From: Archangium sp.
Lineage (GTDB): Bacteria > Myxococcota > Myxococcia > Myxococcales > Myxococcaceae
DNA length: 64,000 nucleotides
Direction of reading: 5' to 3'
Assembly (NCBI GenBank): GCA_022843845.1
Contig: JALHMW010000004.1
Location: forward strand, 1-64,000
Shown: positions 1 through 7,446 of the stretch, piece by piece
Position numbering within the stretch: position 1 is the stretch's first letter
Layout of the letters: each line of letters begins with the position of its first letter
Made by a program: the position numbers and the translations under genes
The notes under the pieces: model-generated
The model's database searches: none
Seen by the model: only the letters and a program-made list of their open reading frames with translations
What the model was told of the DNA's origin: nothing

Positions 1-190
1 TCCGGGCTCTCCGGCGATTACCCGTGCGGGACTTTCACCCGCTGGAGACGCGCAGCATGGCTCGGCTTCGGCGGTCGCTTCCGCGATCTCCTCCGCTTTG
101 CCTTCACGACGCACCATGGCGCGCACTGTATCGGCACTCCGCGCGTCGCCCATGACCTTGCACGTCATGGCGCGCGTCACCTCGGCGCGT
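1..190 (-). mobile_element. Probable 5' part of a group II intron RNA, cut by the window edge
   Basis: Read on the minus strand, positions 42-26 form a stem GCGGG, loop TGAAAGT, CCCGC. A GGTGAAAGTCC-type stem-loop is a recurrent feature near the 5' end of bacterial group II introns. Further upstream on the same strand, positions 170-150 form a perfect 7-bp hairpin (ccatgac/gtcatgg). No convincing protein-coding frame covers this stretch. I infer that the element starts near 180-190 and runs leftwards out of the window, where a reverse transcriptase/maturase gene would be expected. The exact 5' boundary (GUGYG consensus) could not be fixed. It might instead be some other structured RNA. Confidence 0.45.
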
Positions 191-228
191 CACCTTGCGC
201 GGGCTGAACCACCTCAGGAGCCCCGCAC

Positions 229-534
229 ATGCGCCTCATCGTCCTCGTCGTCGTCTTCGTCGCGTTCACCGTGTGGACAACCACCATCGGCATGTCTCAC
301 GGGTTCCTGGGCGCGTTCACCCTGGCCGCGAAGGAGCCGTGGGCGGCCCAGCTGTTCGTCGATCTCTTTCTCTCGATCTTCGTGGCCTGGTCGTGGCTGC
401 GACACGACGCGAAAGAGCGCGGAATTCCCGCGTGGCCGTACATCGCCGCCACCCTCACCCTCGGCAGCATCGGCACGCTCGCATACCTGATTCACCGCGA
501 GCTCGTCGGGCGGCGCACGGCAGTCACCGCATGA
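229..534 (+). CDS. Small inner-membrane protein, DUF2834-like
   Basis: This 101-residue protein is almost entirely hydrophobic segments. One helix is at about 2-20, one at about 40-57 and one at about 70-88, with the charged stretch LRHDAKERG between the second and third. The pattern of a tryptophan and WLRHDA-type motif followed by a GSIGTLAYLI helix resembles DUF2834-type small membrane proteins, whose function is unknown. The ATG is preceded by a GGAG ribosome site at about 216-219. It stands alone between the intron-like element and a lipoprotein gene. Family assignment is by eye only. Confidence 0.6.
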   Translation: MRLIVLVVVFVAFTVWTTTIGMSHGFLGAFTLAAKEPWAAQLFVDLFLSIFVAWSWLRHDAKERGIPAWPYIAATLTLGSIGTLAYLIHRELVGRRTAVTA

Positions 535-654
535 GCGGAGCAACGAGTGTCCCGTTCCGTGCTGGGTGCTCGCTTTTCCCGACACCCGTTGCGCGCAGCC
601 CACCAAGTCCGCTTTGGTGCGGCCCGCACGGCCGGTTGCACCTGGAGTCACTGC

Positions 655-2130
655 ATGTCCCTTGCCCGCTCCCTCGCGCTCGTCGCGTCGCTCGTCTTCG
701 CTGCTTCGTGTGGAACGAAGCTGCCCTGCGACGCGACCAGCTGTCCCACCGGCTGCTGCAACCCCGGGTCGGGTCGCTGCGAACTCGGAAACTCGGCGGA
801 GTTCTGCGGTGCCAGCGGGAACACCTGCGTCACCTGCACCGGCGGCCAGCAGTGTGTCGCAGCATCCTGTGGCTCGACCAACGGCGGCACGGGCGGCGGA
901 GCGGCGGCGGCAGGCGGCGGAGCGGCGGCGGGCGGCTCAGCTTCGGCGGGCGGCTCCGCGTCGGCTGGCGGCTCGGCCACCGGCGGCGGCGCGGCGACGG
1001 CGACGACCTTCTACAAAGACGTGTTGCCCATCACGCAGGTCAGCTGCGCGAGCTGTCACCGGACCGGCGGCGTCGCGCCGTTCGCGCTCGAGACCTTCGC
1101 GCAGGCCAGGCCGATGGCCGCGGCGATCAAGAGCGCCGTCGTCGCCAGGCGCATGCCTCCGTGGATGCCCGACCCGAACTGCGGCGGACCGTTCGTCGGC
1201 GATCGCCAGCTCACGCAGGCGCAGATCGACACCATCGCGCGCTGGGCTGATGAAGGCGCTCCCGAGGGCAACCCGGCCGATGCGCCCGCACCCCCGGGCC
1301 CGGTCGGGCAGCTGCCGCGCGTCGACACCACGCTGACGATGGCCGAGGCGTACACGCCCTCGGCCACCAACCCCGACGACTACCGCTGCTTCCTCGTCGA
1401 CCCTGCGCTCACCGCCAACCGCTTCGTCACTGGCTACGACATCGTGCCAGGCGTCGCCGCCGAGGTGCACCACGTCATCATCTACATCGTCGATCGCAAC
1501 GCGGCCCGCGCGAAGGACATGGGCGAAGCCGGCCCGGGGTGGACGTGCTTCGGAGACTCGGGTCTTCAGAGCCCCGGGCCCATCGGCGCGTGGGCTCCCG
1601 GAACGGGCGCCGTCATCTACCCGGCTGGCACCGGGATTCAGCTGACCGCGAGCCAGGGCCTCGCGATGCAGATTCACTACAACACCAGCAGCACGCCGCG
1701 AGTGCCGGACCAGACCGCCGTGCGCATCATGTACTCGGCCCCCGGAGTCAACCTGACGCAGGCGTACCTGTTGCCCCTCGTCGCCAACGGGTTTGCGATT
1801 CCGCCCAACGCGACCGGCTACTCCTACACCGACACGTTCCCCAACCCGACGCAGTTTCTGCCGATCAAGATCTACGGCCTGATGCCGCACATGCACACGC
1901 TCGGGAAGCGCATCACCATCAAGGGCCCGGGCGACACCTGCCTCGTCGATATTCCGAAGTGGGACTTCCACTGGCAGCAGCAGTACTTCAGGGCGCAGCC
2001 GTTCACGGTGCCGGCCAACGGTGAGCTCTCGATGAGCTGCACCTGGGACAACCCGACGACGCGCACCGTTCGGTGGGGCGAAGGCACCAACGACGAGATG
2101 TGCTTCGCGTACATCTACGCGACGCCGTGA
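655..2130 (+). CDS. Lipoprotein with haem c site and Cu type II ascorbate-dependent monooxygenase-like domains
   Basis: A start at 655 gives a lipoprotein signal ending in the lipobox FAASC, so export and lipid anchoring are expected. A Cys-rich segment and a Gly/Ala/Ser-rich linker follow. Next comes a cytochrome-c-like region with one CxxCH site (SCASCH, about nt 1044) and an ARRMPPWMPD stretch. The C-terminal 250 residues carry HHVIIYIVD, MQIHYNTS and MPHMHTLGK, which fit the copper-binding histidines of the PHM/dopamine monooxygenase fold. Such haem-plus-monooxygenase lipoproteins are common in Myxococcota, but their substrates are mostly unknown. The upstream in-frame extension lacks a signal, so the ATG at 655 is preferred. 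Mature length is about 470 residues. Confidence 0.75.
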   Translation: MSLARSLALVASLVFAASCGTKLPCDATSCPTGCCNPGSGRCELGNSAEFCGASGNTCVTCTGGQQCVAASCGSTNGGTGGGAAAAGGGAAAGGSASAGGSASAGGSATGGGAATATTFYKDVLPITQVSCASCHRTGGVAPFALETFAQARPMAAAIKSAVVARRMPPWMPDPNCGGPFVGDRQLTQAQIDTIARWADEGAPEGNPADAPAPPGPVGQLPRVDTTLTMAEAYTPSATNPDDYRCFLVDPALTANRFVTGYDIVPGVAAEVHHVIIYIVDRNAARAKDMGEAGPGWTCFGDSGLQSPGPIGAWAPGTGAVIYPAGTGIQLTASQGLAMQIHYNTSSTPRVPDQTAVRIMYSAPGVNLTQAYLLPLVANGFAIPPNATGYSYTDTFPNPTQFLPIKIYGLMPHMHTLGKRITIKGPGDTCLVDIPKWDFHWQQQYFRAQPFTVPANGELSMSCTWDNPTTRTVRWGEGTNDEMCFAYIYATP

Positions 2131-2197
2131 TCGGCGCCGAGCCTGATGCCTGATCATCCGATGCACTCGCGCGCGAGTTCGGAGTAGACCCGCGCGC

Positions 2198-3388
2198 ATG
2201 AGCTACACGGTCCTCGCACGGAAGTACCGGCCGCAGACCTTCGAAGACATGACGGGCCAGGAGCACGTGGTCCGCACCGTCGAGAACGCCATCAAGCTCG
2301 ATCGCGTCGCGCACGCGTACCTGTTCGCGGGGCCTCGTGGGGTCGGCAAGACGACGGCGGCACGACTGCTCGCCCGCGCGCTCAACTGCGAGAAGGGTCC
2401 GACCTCGACGCCGTGTGGTGAGTGCCGCGCCTGCACCGAGATTCGCGACGGCATCAGCACCGACGTCCAGGAGATCGACGGCGCCTCGAACAACGGCGTC
2501 GAGAACGTTCGCGAGATTCGCGAGAACGCGAAGTACCAACCGCAGCGCGACCGCTTCAAGATCTACATCATCGACGAGGTGCACATGCTCTCGGGCGCCG
2601 CGTTCAACGCGCTGCTCAAGACCCTCGAAGAGCCGCCCGGGCACGTGAAGTTCATCTTCGCGACCACCGAGGCGCACAAGCTGCCCGACACGATCCTCTC
2701 GCGCTGCCAGCGCCACAACTTCCGCCGCATCTCGCAGGTCGCGATGCTCAAGCGCCTGAAGGAGATCTGCGCGCTCGAGAAGGTCACCGTCTCGGAGTCG
2801 TCGCTCTCGCTCATCGTGCGGCAGTCGGAAGGCGGCATGCGTGACGCGCTGTCGTTGCTCGATCAGATCTTGAGCGCGTGCGGCAACGAGCCGAAGGACA
2901 CCGACGTCGCCGAGGCGCTCGGCACGATCGACCGAAACGTGGTGCACGGCCTCGCGAAGGCGCTCGTGATGCGCGACGCGGCCACGGTGCTCAAGCACAC
3001 CGAAGAGGTCTGGAATCGCGGCGTCGATCTGCGGCGGCTCGCGGAAGAGCTCGCGTGGTGGCTGCGGCACCTGTTCGTCGCGAAGGCCACCGGCGCTGCG
3101 CCCGAGGAGTTGGCCGACACCGATCGCGAGGCCGTCACCTCGCTCGCCCGCGACTCCGACCCGGCGCAGCTCGCGCGGCTCTTCGACGTCGTGCACTCGG
3201 GAGTGTGGGAGATCGCGCGCGCGGCCCAGCCGAAGCTCGCGCTCGAGATGACGCTGCTCAAAGCGCTGCACCTCGCCCCCGCTGCGTCGATTCCCGAGCT
3301 GATCAGCAGAGTCGAGCGGCTCGCCTCGGGTCAGCCGGCTGGCGGAGCGTCCGGAGGTCGCTCCCCTTCCGCGCCCTTTCGCGCCTGA
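2198..3388 (+). CDS. dnaX: DNA polymerase III subunit gamma/tau, N-terminal domains I-III (gamma-like product)
   Basis: This is the clamp-loader ATPase that opens the sliding clamp during replication. Visible motifs are Walker A GPRGVGKTT, a four-cysteine zinc site (LNC...CGECRAC), Walker B IYIIDEVHML and the LSRCQ sensor segment, followed by the collar domain to about residue 375. Translation in this frame stops at 3386-3388, just after domain III, giving 396 residues. That is close to the E. coli gamma form (431). The proline/alanine linker and tau C-terminal domain continue in the +1 frame immediately downstream. The short product is therefore either a genuine gamma subunit made beside a frameshifted tau, or the effect of a one-base indel. 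It is followed by ybaB and recR, a common arrangement. Confidence 0.95.
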   Translation: MSYTVLARKYRPQTFEDMTGQEHVVRTVENAIKLDRVAHAYLFAGPRGVGKTTAARLLARALNCEKGPTSTPCGECRACTEIRDGISTDVQEIDGASNNGVENVREIRENAKYQPQRDRFKIYIIDEVHMLSGAAFNALLKTLEEPPGHVKFIFATTEAHKLPDTILSRCQRHNFRRISQVAMLKRLKEICALEKVTVSESSLSLIVRQSEGGMRDALSLLDQILSACGNEPKDTDVAEALGTIDRNVVHGLAKALVMRDAATVLKHTEEVWNRGVDLRRLAEELAWWLRHLFVAKATGAAPEELADTDREAVTSLARDSDPAQLARLFDVVHSGVWEIARAAQPKLALEMTLLKALHLAPAASIPELISRVERLASGQPAGGASGGRSPSAPFRA

Positions 3389-3389
3389 G

Positions 3390-4496
3390 CCTGACAGGCC
3401 AACGCCCGCTGCGCCGCCGGCCACCGTTGCCGCAGCGGCGCCGCGCGCGCCTCCGACGGGCACCGCGCAGGGTGCTTCCGGTTCTTCGGCGGCTCCTGCG
3501 TCGACGACCGCACCTGCCTCTTCAACGCGCGCACCGCTCGCTTCCACTGCAGCTTCGGAGACCACCCAAGCCTCGCCTGGAGCGGGAGTGAGTGGGCCAT
3601 CGACGGCCGCACGGTCGACCGGTCCCAACGTGGCGCCGGCTGCGTCGACCGCTGGCGCGCAGTCCGCTTCGGCGCCCTCTGCTCAATGGCCCACCGGACC
3701 TGCACCGTCGACGCGCGGCCTCGGCTCGCCGGCGGCGTCGACCGCCGCAGCACGTGCCACTTCGACGCGCGCCGTCGCATTGACCCCTGGCGGACAGACA
3801 TCGTCCAATTCGTCGGCGCTGCCGGCCCCCCCTCCCGAGGTGCGCCTCGTCAACCGAACGCTCGCGCCGAATGCCGTCGAACCCGTCGACGACGAGCCAG
3901 ACGAGAAGCTCTTCGCGCCTGAAGGCAGCGCCGAAGGGTGTGCGTCGGGCGAGTGCCTGCCTGATGGAACGCCGATTCAAGCACCGGCCGCTGCGACGCC
4001 AGCTCCAGTTCGTGTGGCGACCGCCACCGTGCCCAACAACCAGCTCGATCGCTGGAAGCTCGCCGTCGACGCGGTGCGCGCTGCTTCTCCGCGACACGGC
4101 AAGTCGCTCAGCCACGGCCGCTTCGTCGGCATGGAGCCCGGCACCGTTCGCATCGCCTTCCCCGCCGACGCTGCGTTCCACCGCACCACCGTCTTCGGCA
4201 TGTCGCGCCAGCTCATCGAAGACGAGCTGACGAAGCACTTCGGCCGGCCCACGAAGGTCGCCGAAGACAACACCACCCAGGCGCTCAAGGCCGCCGCGCC
4301 CAGCATCGCCGAAGACGAAGCGCGAGAGACCTCGGCGCGCCATAGCGCCATCGACGCCCGCGTCTCACATCACCCCGCCATCAAGAGCGTGCTGCGAATC
4401 CTCGGCGGCACCGTCGAGCACGTTCAGTACCTCGAGCCCGTTCGTGAAGCGCCGTCGCTGCTGCCCGCCGCGAGCGCCTCGCCAGACGACGAGTGA
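3390..4496 (+). CDS. dnaX: dnaX continuation: tau linker and C-terminal domain in the +1 frame
   Basis: This open frame is +1 relative to the upstream dnaX frame and is already open before 3345, so the two reading frames overlap. It encodes about 220 residues of Pro/Ala/Ser/Thr-rich linker, then a folded end. The folded end includes VFGMSRQLIEDELTKHFGRP and finishes with HPAIKSVLRILGGTVEHV. That ending resembles the conserved C-terminus of myxobacterial and other DnaX tau proteins, which contacts the polymerase alpha subunit. A GTG at 3588 could start a separate polypeptide, but it lies inside the linker with no clear ribosome site. I treat this as the tau-specific part of dnaX, reached by a +1 shift in about 3345-3388 or disrupted by an indel there. 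Confidence 0.75.
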   Translation, partial: PDRPTPAAPPATVAAAAPRAPPTGTAQGASGSSAAPASTTAPASSTRAPLASTAASETTQASPGAGVSGPSTAARSTGPNVAPAASTAGAQSASAPSAQWPTGPAPSTRGLGSPAASTAAARATSTRAVALTPGGQTSSNSSALPAPPPEVRLVNRTLAPNAVEPVDDEPDEKLFAPEGSAEGCASGECLPDGTPIQAPAAATPAPVRVATATVPNNQLDRWKLAVDAVRAASPRHGKSLSHGRFVGMEPGTVRIAFPADAAFHRTTVFGMSRQLIEDELTKHFGRPTKVAEDNTTQALKAAAPSIAEDEARETSARHSAIDARVSHHPAIKSVLRILGGTVEHVQYLEPVREAPSLLPAASASPDDE

Positions 4497-4558
4497 CGTC
4501 TGTTCACGACCTCGACAATCCGCTACGCCCTCACGCCTCACACCACCTGGAGTCGTTC

Positions 4559-4870
4559 ATGCCTGGAGTCGATCTCAACTATTTCATCCGTCAGGCCAAC
4601 AAGCTGACGGAGAAGATCGAGAAGCGGAAGCAGGAGCTCGCCACCGAGACCGTCGAAGGCAAGGCCGGCGATGGTCTGGTGATCGTCGTCGCCACCGCGA
4701 CCCAGGAGATCAAGAGCATCAAGATCGACAAGAAGGCCACCGACGATCTCGCCATGCTGGAGGACCTCGTCACCGCCGGCGTGAACGCTGCCCTCGCCTT
4801 GAGCAAGGAGCACCAGCAGAAGGAGCTCGCGAAGGTCTCTGGCGGCATCAAGATCCCGGGCATCACGTAA
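4559..4870 (+). CDS. ybaB: YbaB/EbfC family nucleoid-associated protein
   Basis: The product is 103 residues, normal for this family of small dimeric DNA-binding proteins. It begins with a helix holding basic and acidic residues (RQANKLTEKIEKRKQEL). A central beta region follows (GLVIVVATATQEIKSIKI), then a C-terminal helix and the KIPGI ending seen in many EbfC proteins. The ATG at 4559 is preceded by CTGGAG at about 4547-4552. An in-frame extension back to 4493 would overlap dnaX and lacks family similarity. It lies 6 bp ahead of recR, the classic dnaX-ybaB-recR arrangement, which suggests co-transcription. Confidence 0.93.
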   Translation: MPGVDLNYFIRQANKLTEKIEKRKQELATETVEGKAGDGLVIVVATATQEIKSIKIDKKATDDLAMLEDLVTAGVNAALALSKEHQQKELAKVSGGIKIPGIT

Positions 4871-4876
4871 GCGCCG

Positions 4877-5482
4877 ATGTCGATGACGCCTGACGCGATC
4901 AACCGCCTCGTCGCGCAGCTCGCCCGCTTGCCTGGCATCGGCGAGAAGACGGCGCAGCGCCTGGCGTTCCATCTGTTGCGAACCCCCGATCTCGCGCGCG
5001 GTCTGTCGAACGCGCTCGTCGAGGTCGTCGATCGCGTCAAGCTCTGCCCGGTCTGCTTCAGCCTGCACGACGGGCCCGAGGCGTCGCGATGCAGCTTCTG
5101 CACCGATGGCCGCCGCGAAGATCGGCTGCTGTGCGTGGTCGAGGGCATCGCCGACGAGCTCGCCATCGAGCGCACCCGTGAGTTCCGCGGGCGCTACCAC
5201 GTGCTCCACGGCGTCTTGTCGCCGCTCGAAGGCATCGGCCCCGAGCAGCTGCGCATCAAGGAGCTCCTCACCCGCCTGCAGGAGGCCGCGGTGGAGGAGA
5301 TCATCGTCGCCACCAACCCCGACGTCGAAGGTGAAGCCACCGCGCTCTACCTGACCCGTCTGCTCAAGCCGATGGGCCTCAAGGTCTCTCGCCTCGCACA
5401 GGGCATCCCCATGGGCGGCGATCTCGAATATGCCGATCAGGCGACACTCGCTCGCGCGCTCACCTCTCGCCGAGAGCTGTAA
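4877..5482 (+). CDS. recR: Recombination mediator RecR
   Basis: RecR works with RecF/RecO to load RecA on gapped DNA. The 201-residue length is typical. In order, there is a helix-hairpin-helix segment (LARLPGIGEKTAQRLAFHLL), a four-cysteine zinc finger (CPVC...CSFC at about residues 56-75), and a Toprim domain starting LLCVVEG with a downstream TNPDVEGEAT motif. A C-terminal Walker-like region includes GIPMGGDLEYADQ. All expected motifs are intact. The ATG at 4877 lies 6 bp after the ybaB stop, which fits one operon with dnaX and ybaB. A 139-bp gap then separates it from mglB. Confidence 0.97.
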   Translation: MSMTPDAINRLVAQLARLPGIGEKTAQRLAFHLLRTPDLARGLSNALVEVVDRVKLCPVCFSLHDGPEASRCSFCTDGRREDRLLCVVEGIADELAIERTREFRGRYHVLHGVLSPLEGIGPEQLRIKELLTRLQEAAVEEIIVATNPDVEGEATALYLTRLLKPMGLKVSRLAQGIPMGGDLEYADQATLARALTSRREL

Positions 5483-5621
5483 CCGCTCGTTCGGCCTCGT
5501 CGCCGAGCGCGGTGATTGAATGGTGGACCCCGAGGCCTTTCGCGGGGATAAAGCGTGAAACACCTTTCGTCGTCTGGTAGACCTTCAACGCCTTTTTCTC
5601 CCTCAGGAGAGCTTCGACCTC

Positions 5622-6101
5622 ATGGCTTCGCAGCTCGTGATGTACGAAGAGGAATTCCACCGAATCAACGCGGTGTGCGATCGCTTGACCAAGGACGCAA
5701 ACGCGAAGGTGGTGTTCCTCGTCGACAAGAACGGTCAGCTCATTGCGGCTGCCGGACAGACGAACAACATCGACACGACGTCGCTCGCGTCGCTCACCGC
5801 CGGCAACGTCGCCGCGATGGGTGGTCTCGCCAAGCTCATCGGCGAGAACGAGTTCCCCAACCAATTCCATGAGGGCGCGAAAGACTCGCTCTACATGACG
5901 CTGGTCGGCGGCCGCGTCGTGCTGGTCGTCATCTTCGACAACCGCACCTCGCTGGGCCTGGTGCGACTGCGCATCAAGAAGGCTTCGGACGAGCTCGAGA
6001 AGATCTTCGTCACGCTGGCGGCACGGTCTGCCCAGCCCGGTGCGGGGTCTCCGTTCGCGGAGATCTCCGACGCCGACATCGACAACCTGTTCAGCGAGTA
6101 A
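5622..6101 (+). CDS. mglB: Polarity protein MglB, roadblock/LC7 GTPase-activating protein
   Basis: MglB is the GAP and polarity partner of the small GTPase MglA in Myxococcus. The product is a 159-residue roadblock/LC7 protein, the same length I recall for the Myxococcus protein. The fold is visible as [16 protein letters not shown], the [12 protein letters not shown] helix and the [17 protein letters not shown] strands. An AGGAG ribosome site lies at about 5602. The start of mglA is 13 bp beyond the stop, so the pair is surely co-translated. The 139-bp leader upstream contains a short GC hairpin (CCCCG at 5528, CGGGG at 5543) but no clear promoter. Confidence 0.95.
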   Translation: MASQLVMYEEEFHRINAVCDRLTKDANAKVVFLVDKNGQLIAAAGQTNNIDTTSLASLTAGNVAAMGGLAKLIGENEFPNQFHEGAKDSLYMTLVGGRVVLVVIFDNRTSLGLVRLRIKKASDELEKIFVTLAARSAQPGAGSPFAEISDADIDNLFSE

Positions 6102-6114
6102 TCGGGCCCGCCAA

Positions 6115-6708
6115 ATGTCCTTCATCAACTACTCAAGCCGCGAGATTAACTGCAAGATCGTCTATTACGGCCCGGGCCTCTGCGGGAAGACGACGAACCT
6201 TCAGTACATCTACAACAAGACCAACCCTGAGACGAAGGGCAAGCTGATCTCGCTCTCCACCGAGACCGATCGCACCCTCTTCTTCGACTTCCTGCCGTTG
6301 TCGCTCGGCGAGATCCGCGGCTTCAAGACCCGCTTCCACCTCTATACGGTGCCGGGTCAGGTCTTCTACGACGCCTCCCGCAAGCTCATCTTGAAGGGCG
6401 TCGATGGCGTGGTCTTCGTCGCCGACAGCCAGGTCGAGCGCATGGAAGCCAACATCGAGTCGATGGAGAACCTGCGCATCAACCTCGCGGAGCAGGGGTA
6501 CGATCTCAACAAGATCCCCTTCGTCATCCAGTACAACAAGCGCGACCTGCCGAACGCCGTGGCCGTCGATGAGCTTCGCAAGGTGCTCAACCCGCGCAAC
6601 GTTCAGGATCATCAGGCCGTCGCTCCGACCGGCGTGGGCGTCTTCGACACCTTGAAGGGTGTCGCCAAGCTCGTGCTCACCGAGCTGAAGAAGGGTGGAC
6701 AAGGATAA
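6115..6708 (+). CDS. mglA: Ras-like GTPase MglA controlling cell polarity and motility
   Basis: MglA-GTP marks the leading pole and activates gliding and type IV pili motility in myxobacteria. The 197-residue product starts [20 protein letters not shown]. It carries the P-loop GPGLCGKTT, the switch II segment TVPGQVFYD (Thr where other Ras-like GTPases have Asp, as in Myxococcus MglA) and the base-recognition motif NKRDLP. The ATG at 6115 gives the conserved N-terminus. A longer upstream frame would run into mglB in another phase. The stop overlaps the next ATG (TAATG), so translation is coupled to the following exported protein. Confidence 0.96.
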   Translation: MSFINYSSREINCKIVYYGPGLCGKTTNLQYIYNKTNPETKGKLISLSTETDRTLFFDFLPLSLGEIRGFKTRFHLYTVPGQVFYDASRKLILKGVDGVVFVADSQVERMEANIESMENLRINLAEQGYDLNKIPFVIQYNKRDLPNAVAVDELRKVLNPRNVQDHQAVAPTGVGVFDTLKGVAKLVLTELKKGGQG

Positions 6709-7427
6709 TGATCGCACGTCGTCTCGTCGGGCTCGCAGCGGCGCTTCTCTCGCTCGCTCCCGCCTTCGCGCAGACGCCGGCTCCGGGGGGAGCACCTTCA
6801 CCCGCACCGGCCGATTCGCCCGCTGCTCCAGCAGCTCCCCAGACCGCTGACGAGGCGTTTCAGACGCGCGTCAAGCAGCTCGAGGAGCAGGTCGTCGACC
6901 TCAAAGAGAAGATCTTCCGCACCAAGGCGCGCCTGCTCCTGCTCCAGGAGACCGTGCTCGGCGGCGACATCTCGCAAGGCGCCCGGGCCGTCATCTACCA
7001 CCGCAAGGAGATGAGCCCGCAGTTCGTGCTCGAGTCCGTCGCCTACGCCCTCGACGGCGCGCCCATCTTCACCAAGGTCGACACCAACGACGACCTGAAC
7101 AAGCGCGAAGAGTTCGAGATCTTCAACGGCCGCATCGTGCCCGGCAACCACCAGATCGCCGTGCGCATGGTCTACCGCGGCGCTGGCGGCGTCTTCAGCT
7201 ACGCCGAGGGGTACAAGTTCAAGCTCCAGTCGAACCAGACGTTCACCGCCGAGGGTGGGAAGATCACGACGGTGAAGGTGGTCGGCTACGAGAAGGGCGG
7301 CATCACCGCCGAGATGAAGGACAAGCCCGCGATTCGATACGACATCAGCAGCACCAAGGAGCAGGCGGGATCGAACGCCGGCTCGGGTGATCAGTCAGCG
7401 CCTGGTGCGGCAACCAACCCGCAGTAA
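6708..7427 (+). CDS. Exported coiled-coil protein encoded directly after mglA
   Basis: The 239-residue product has a signal peptide ending FAQ at about residue 22 and a Pro/Ala-rich linker. A coiled coil at about 47-80 includes KQLEEQVVDLKEKIF and RLLLLQETVL. A predicted beta-rich region follows with GAPIFTKVD, GNHQIAVRMVYRGAGG and GYKFKL, and the C-terminus is low in complexity. I do not recognise a named family. Proteins of this look in myxobacteria are sometimes mislabelled dihydrolipoamide acetyltransferase, but no lipoyl or catalytic domain is visible. Its start overlaps the mglA stop and it precedes the TPR genes, so a periplasmic or envelope role in gliding is inferred from context only. 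Confidence 0.8.
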   Translation: MIARRLVGLAAALLSLAPAFAQTPAPGGAPSPAPADSPAAPAAPQTADEAFQTRVKQLEEQVVDLKEKIFRTKARLLLLQETVLGGDISQGARAVIYHRKEMSPQFVLESVAYALDGAPIFTKVDTNDDLNKREEFEIFNGRIVPGNHQIAVRMVYRGAGGVFSYAEGYKFKLQSNQTFTAEGGKITTVKVVGYEKGGITAEMKDKPAIRYDISSTKEQAGSNAGSGDQSAPGAATNPQ

Positions 7428-7446
7428 CGGTCGAAGGATCTCTCTC

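Noticed and set aside
2130-2198. Possible signal recognition particle RNA ahead of dnaX
   Set aside because: SRP RNA genes often lie here, but the gap is only 67 bp and contains no GGTCAGG/GGAAGGAAGCA-type core.
937-2199. Long antisense open frame across the monooxygenase-like lipoprotein gene
   Set aside because: Arg/Gly/Ala-rich translation without domains, a shadow of third-position GC in the real gene.
3340-3400. E. coli-type -1 slippery heptamer in dnaX
   Set aside because: No A-AAA-AAG or comparable A-run is present; the downstream frame is +1, not -1.
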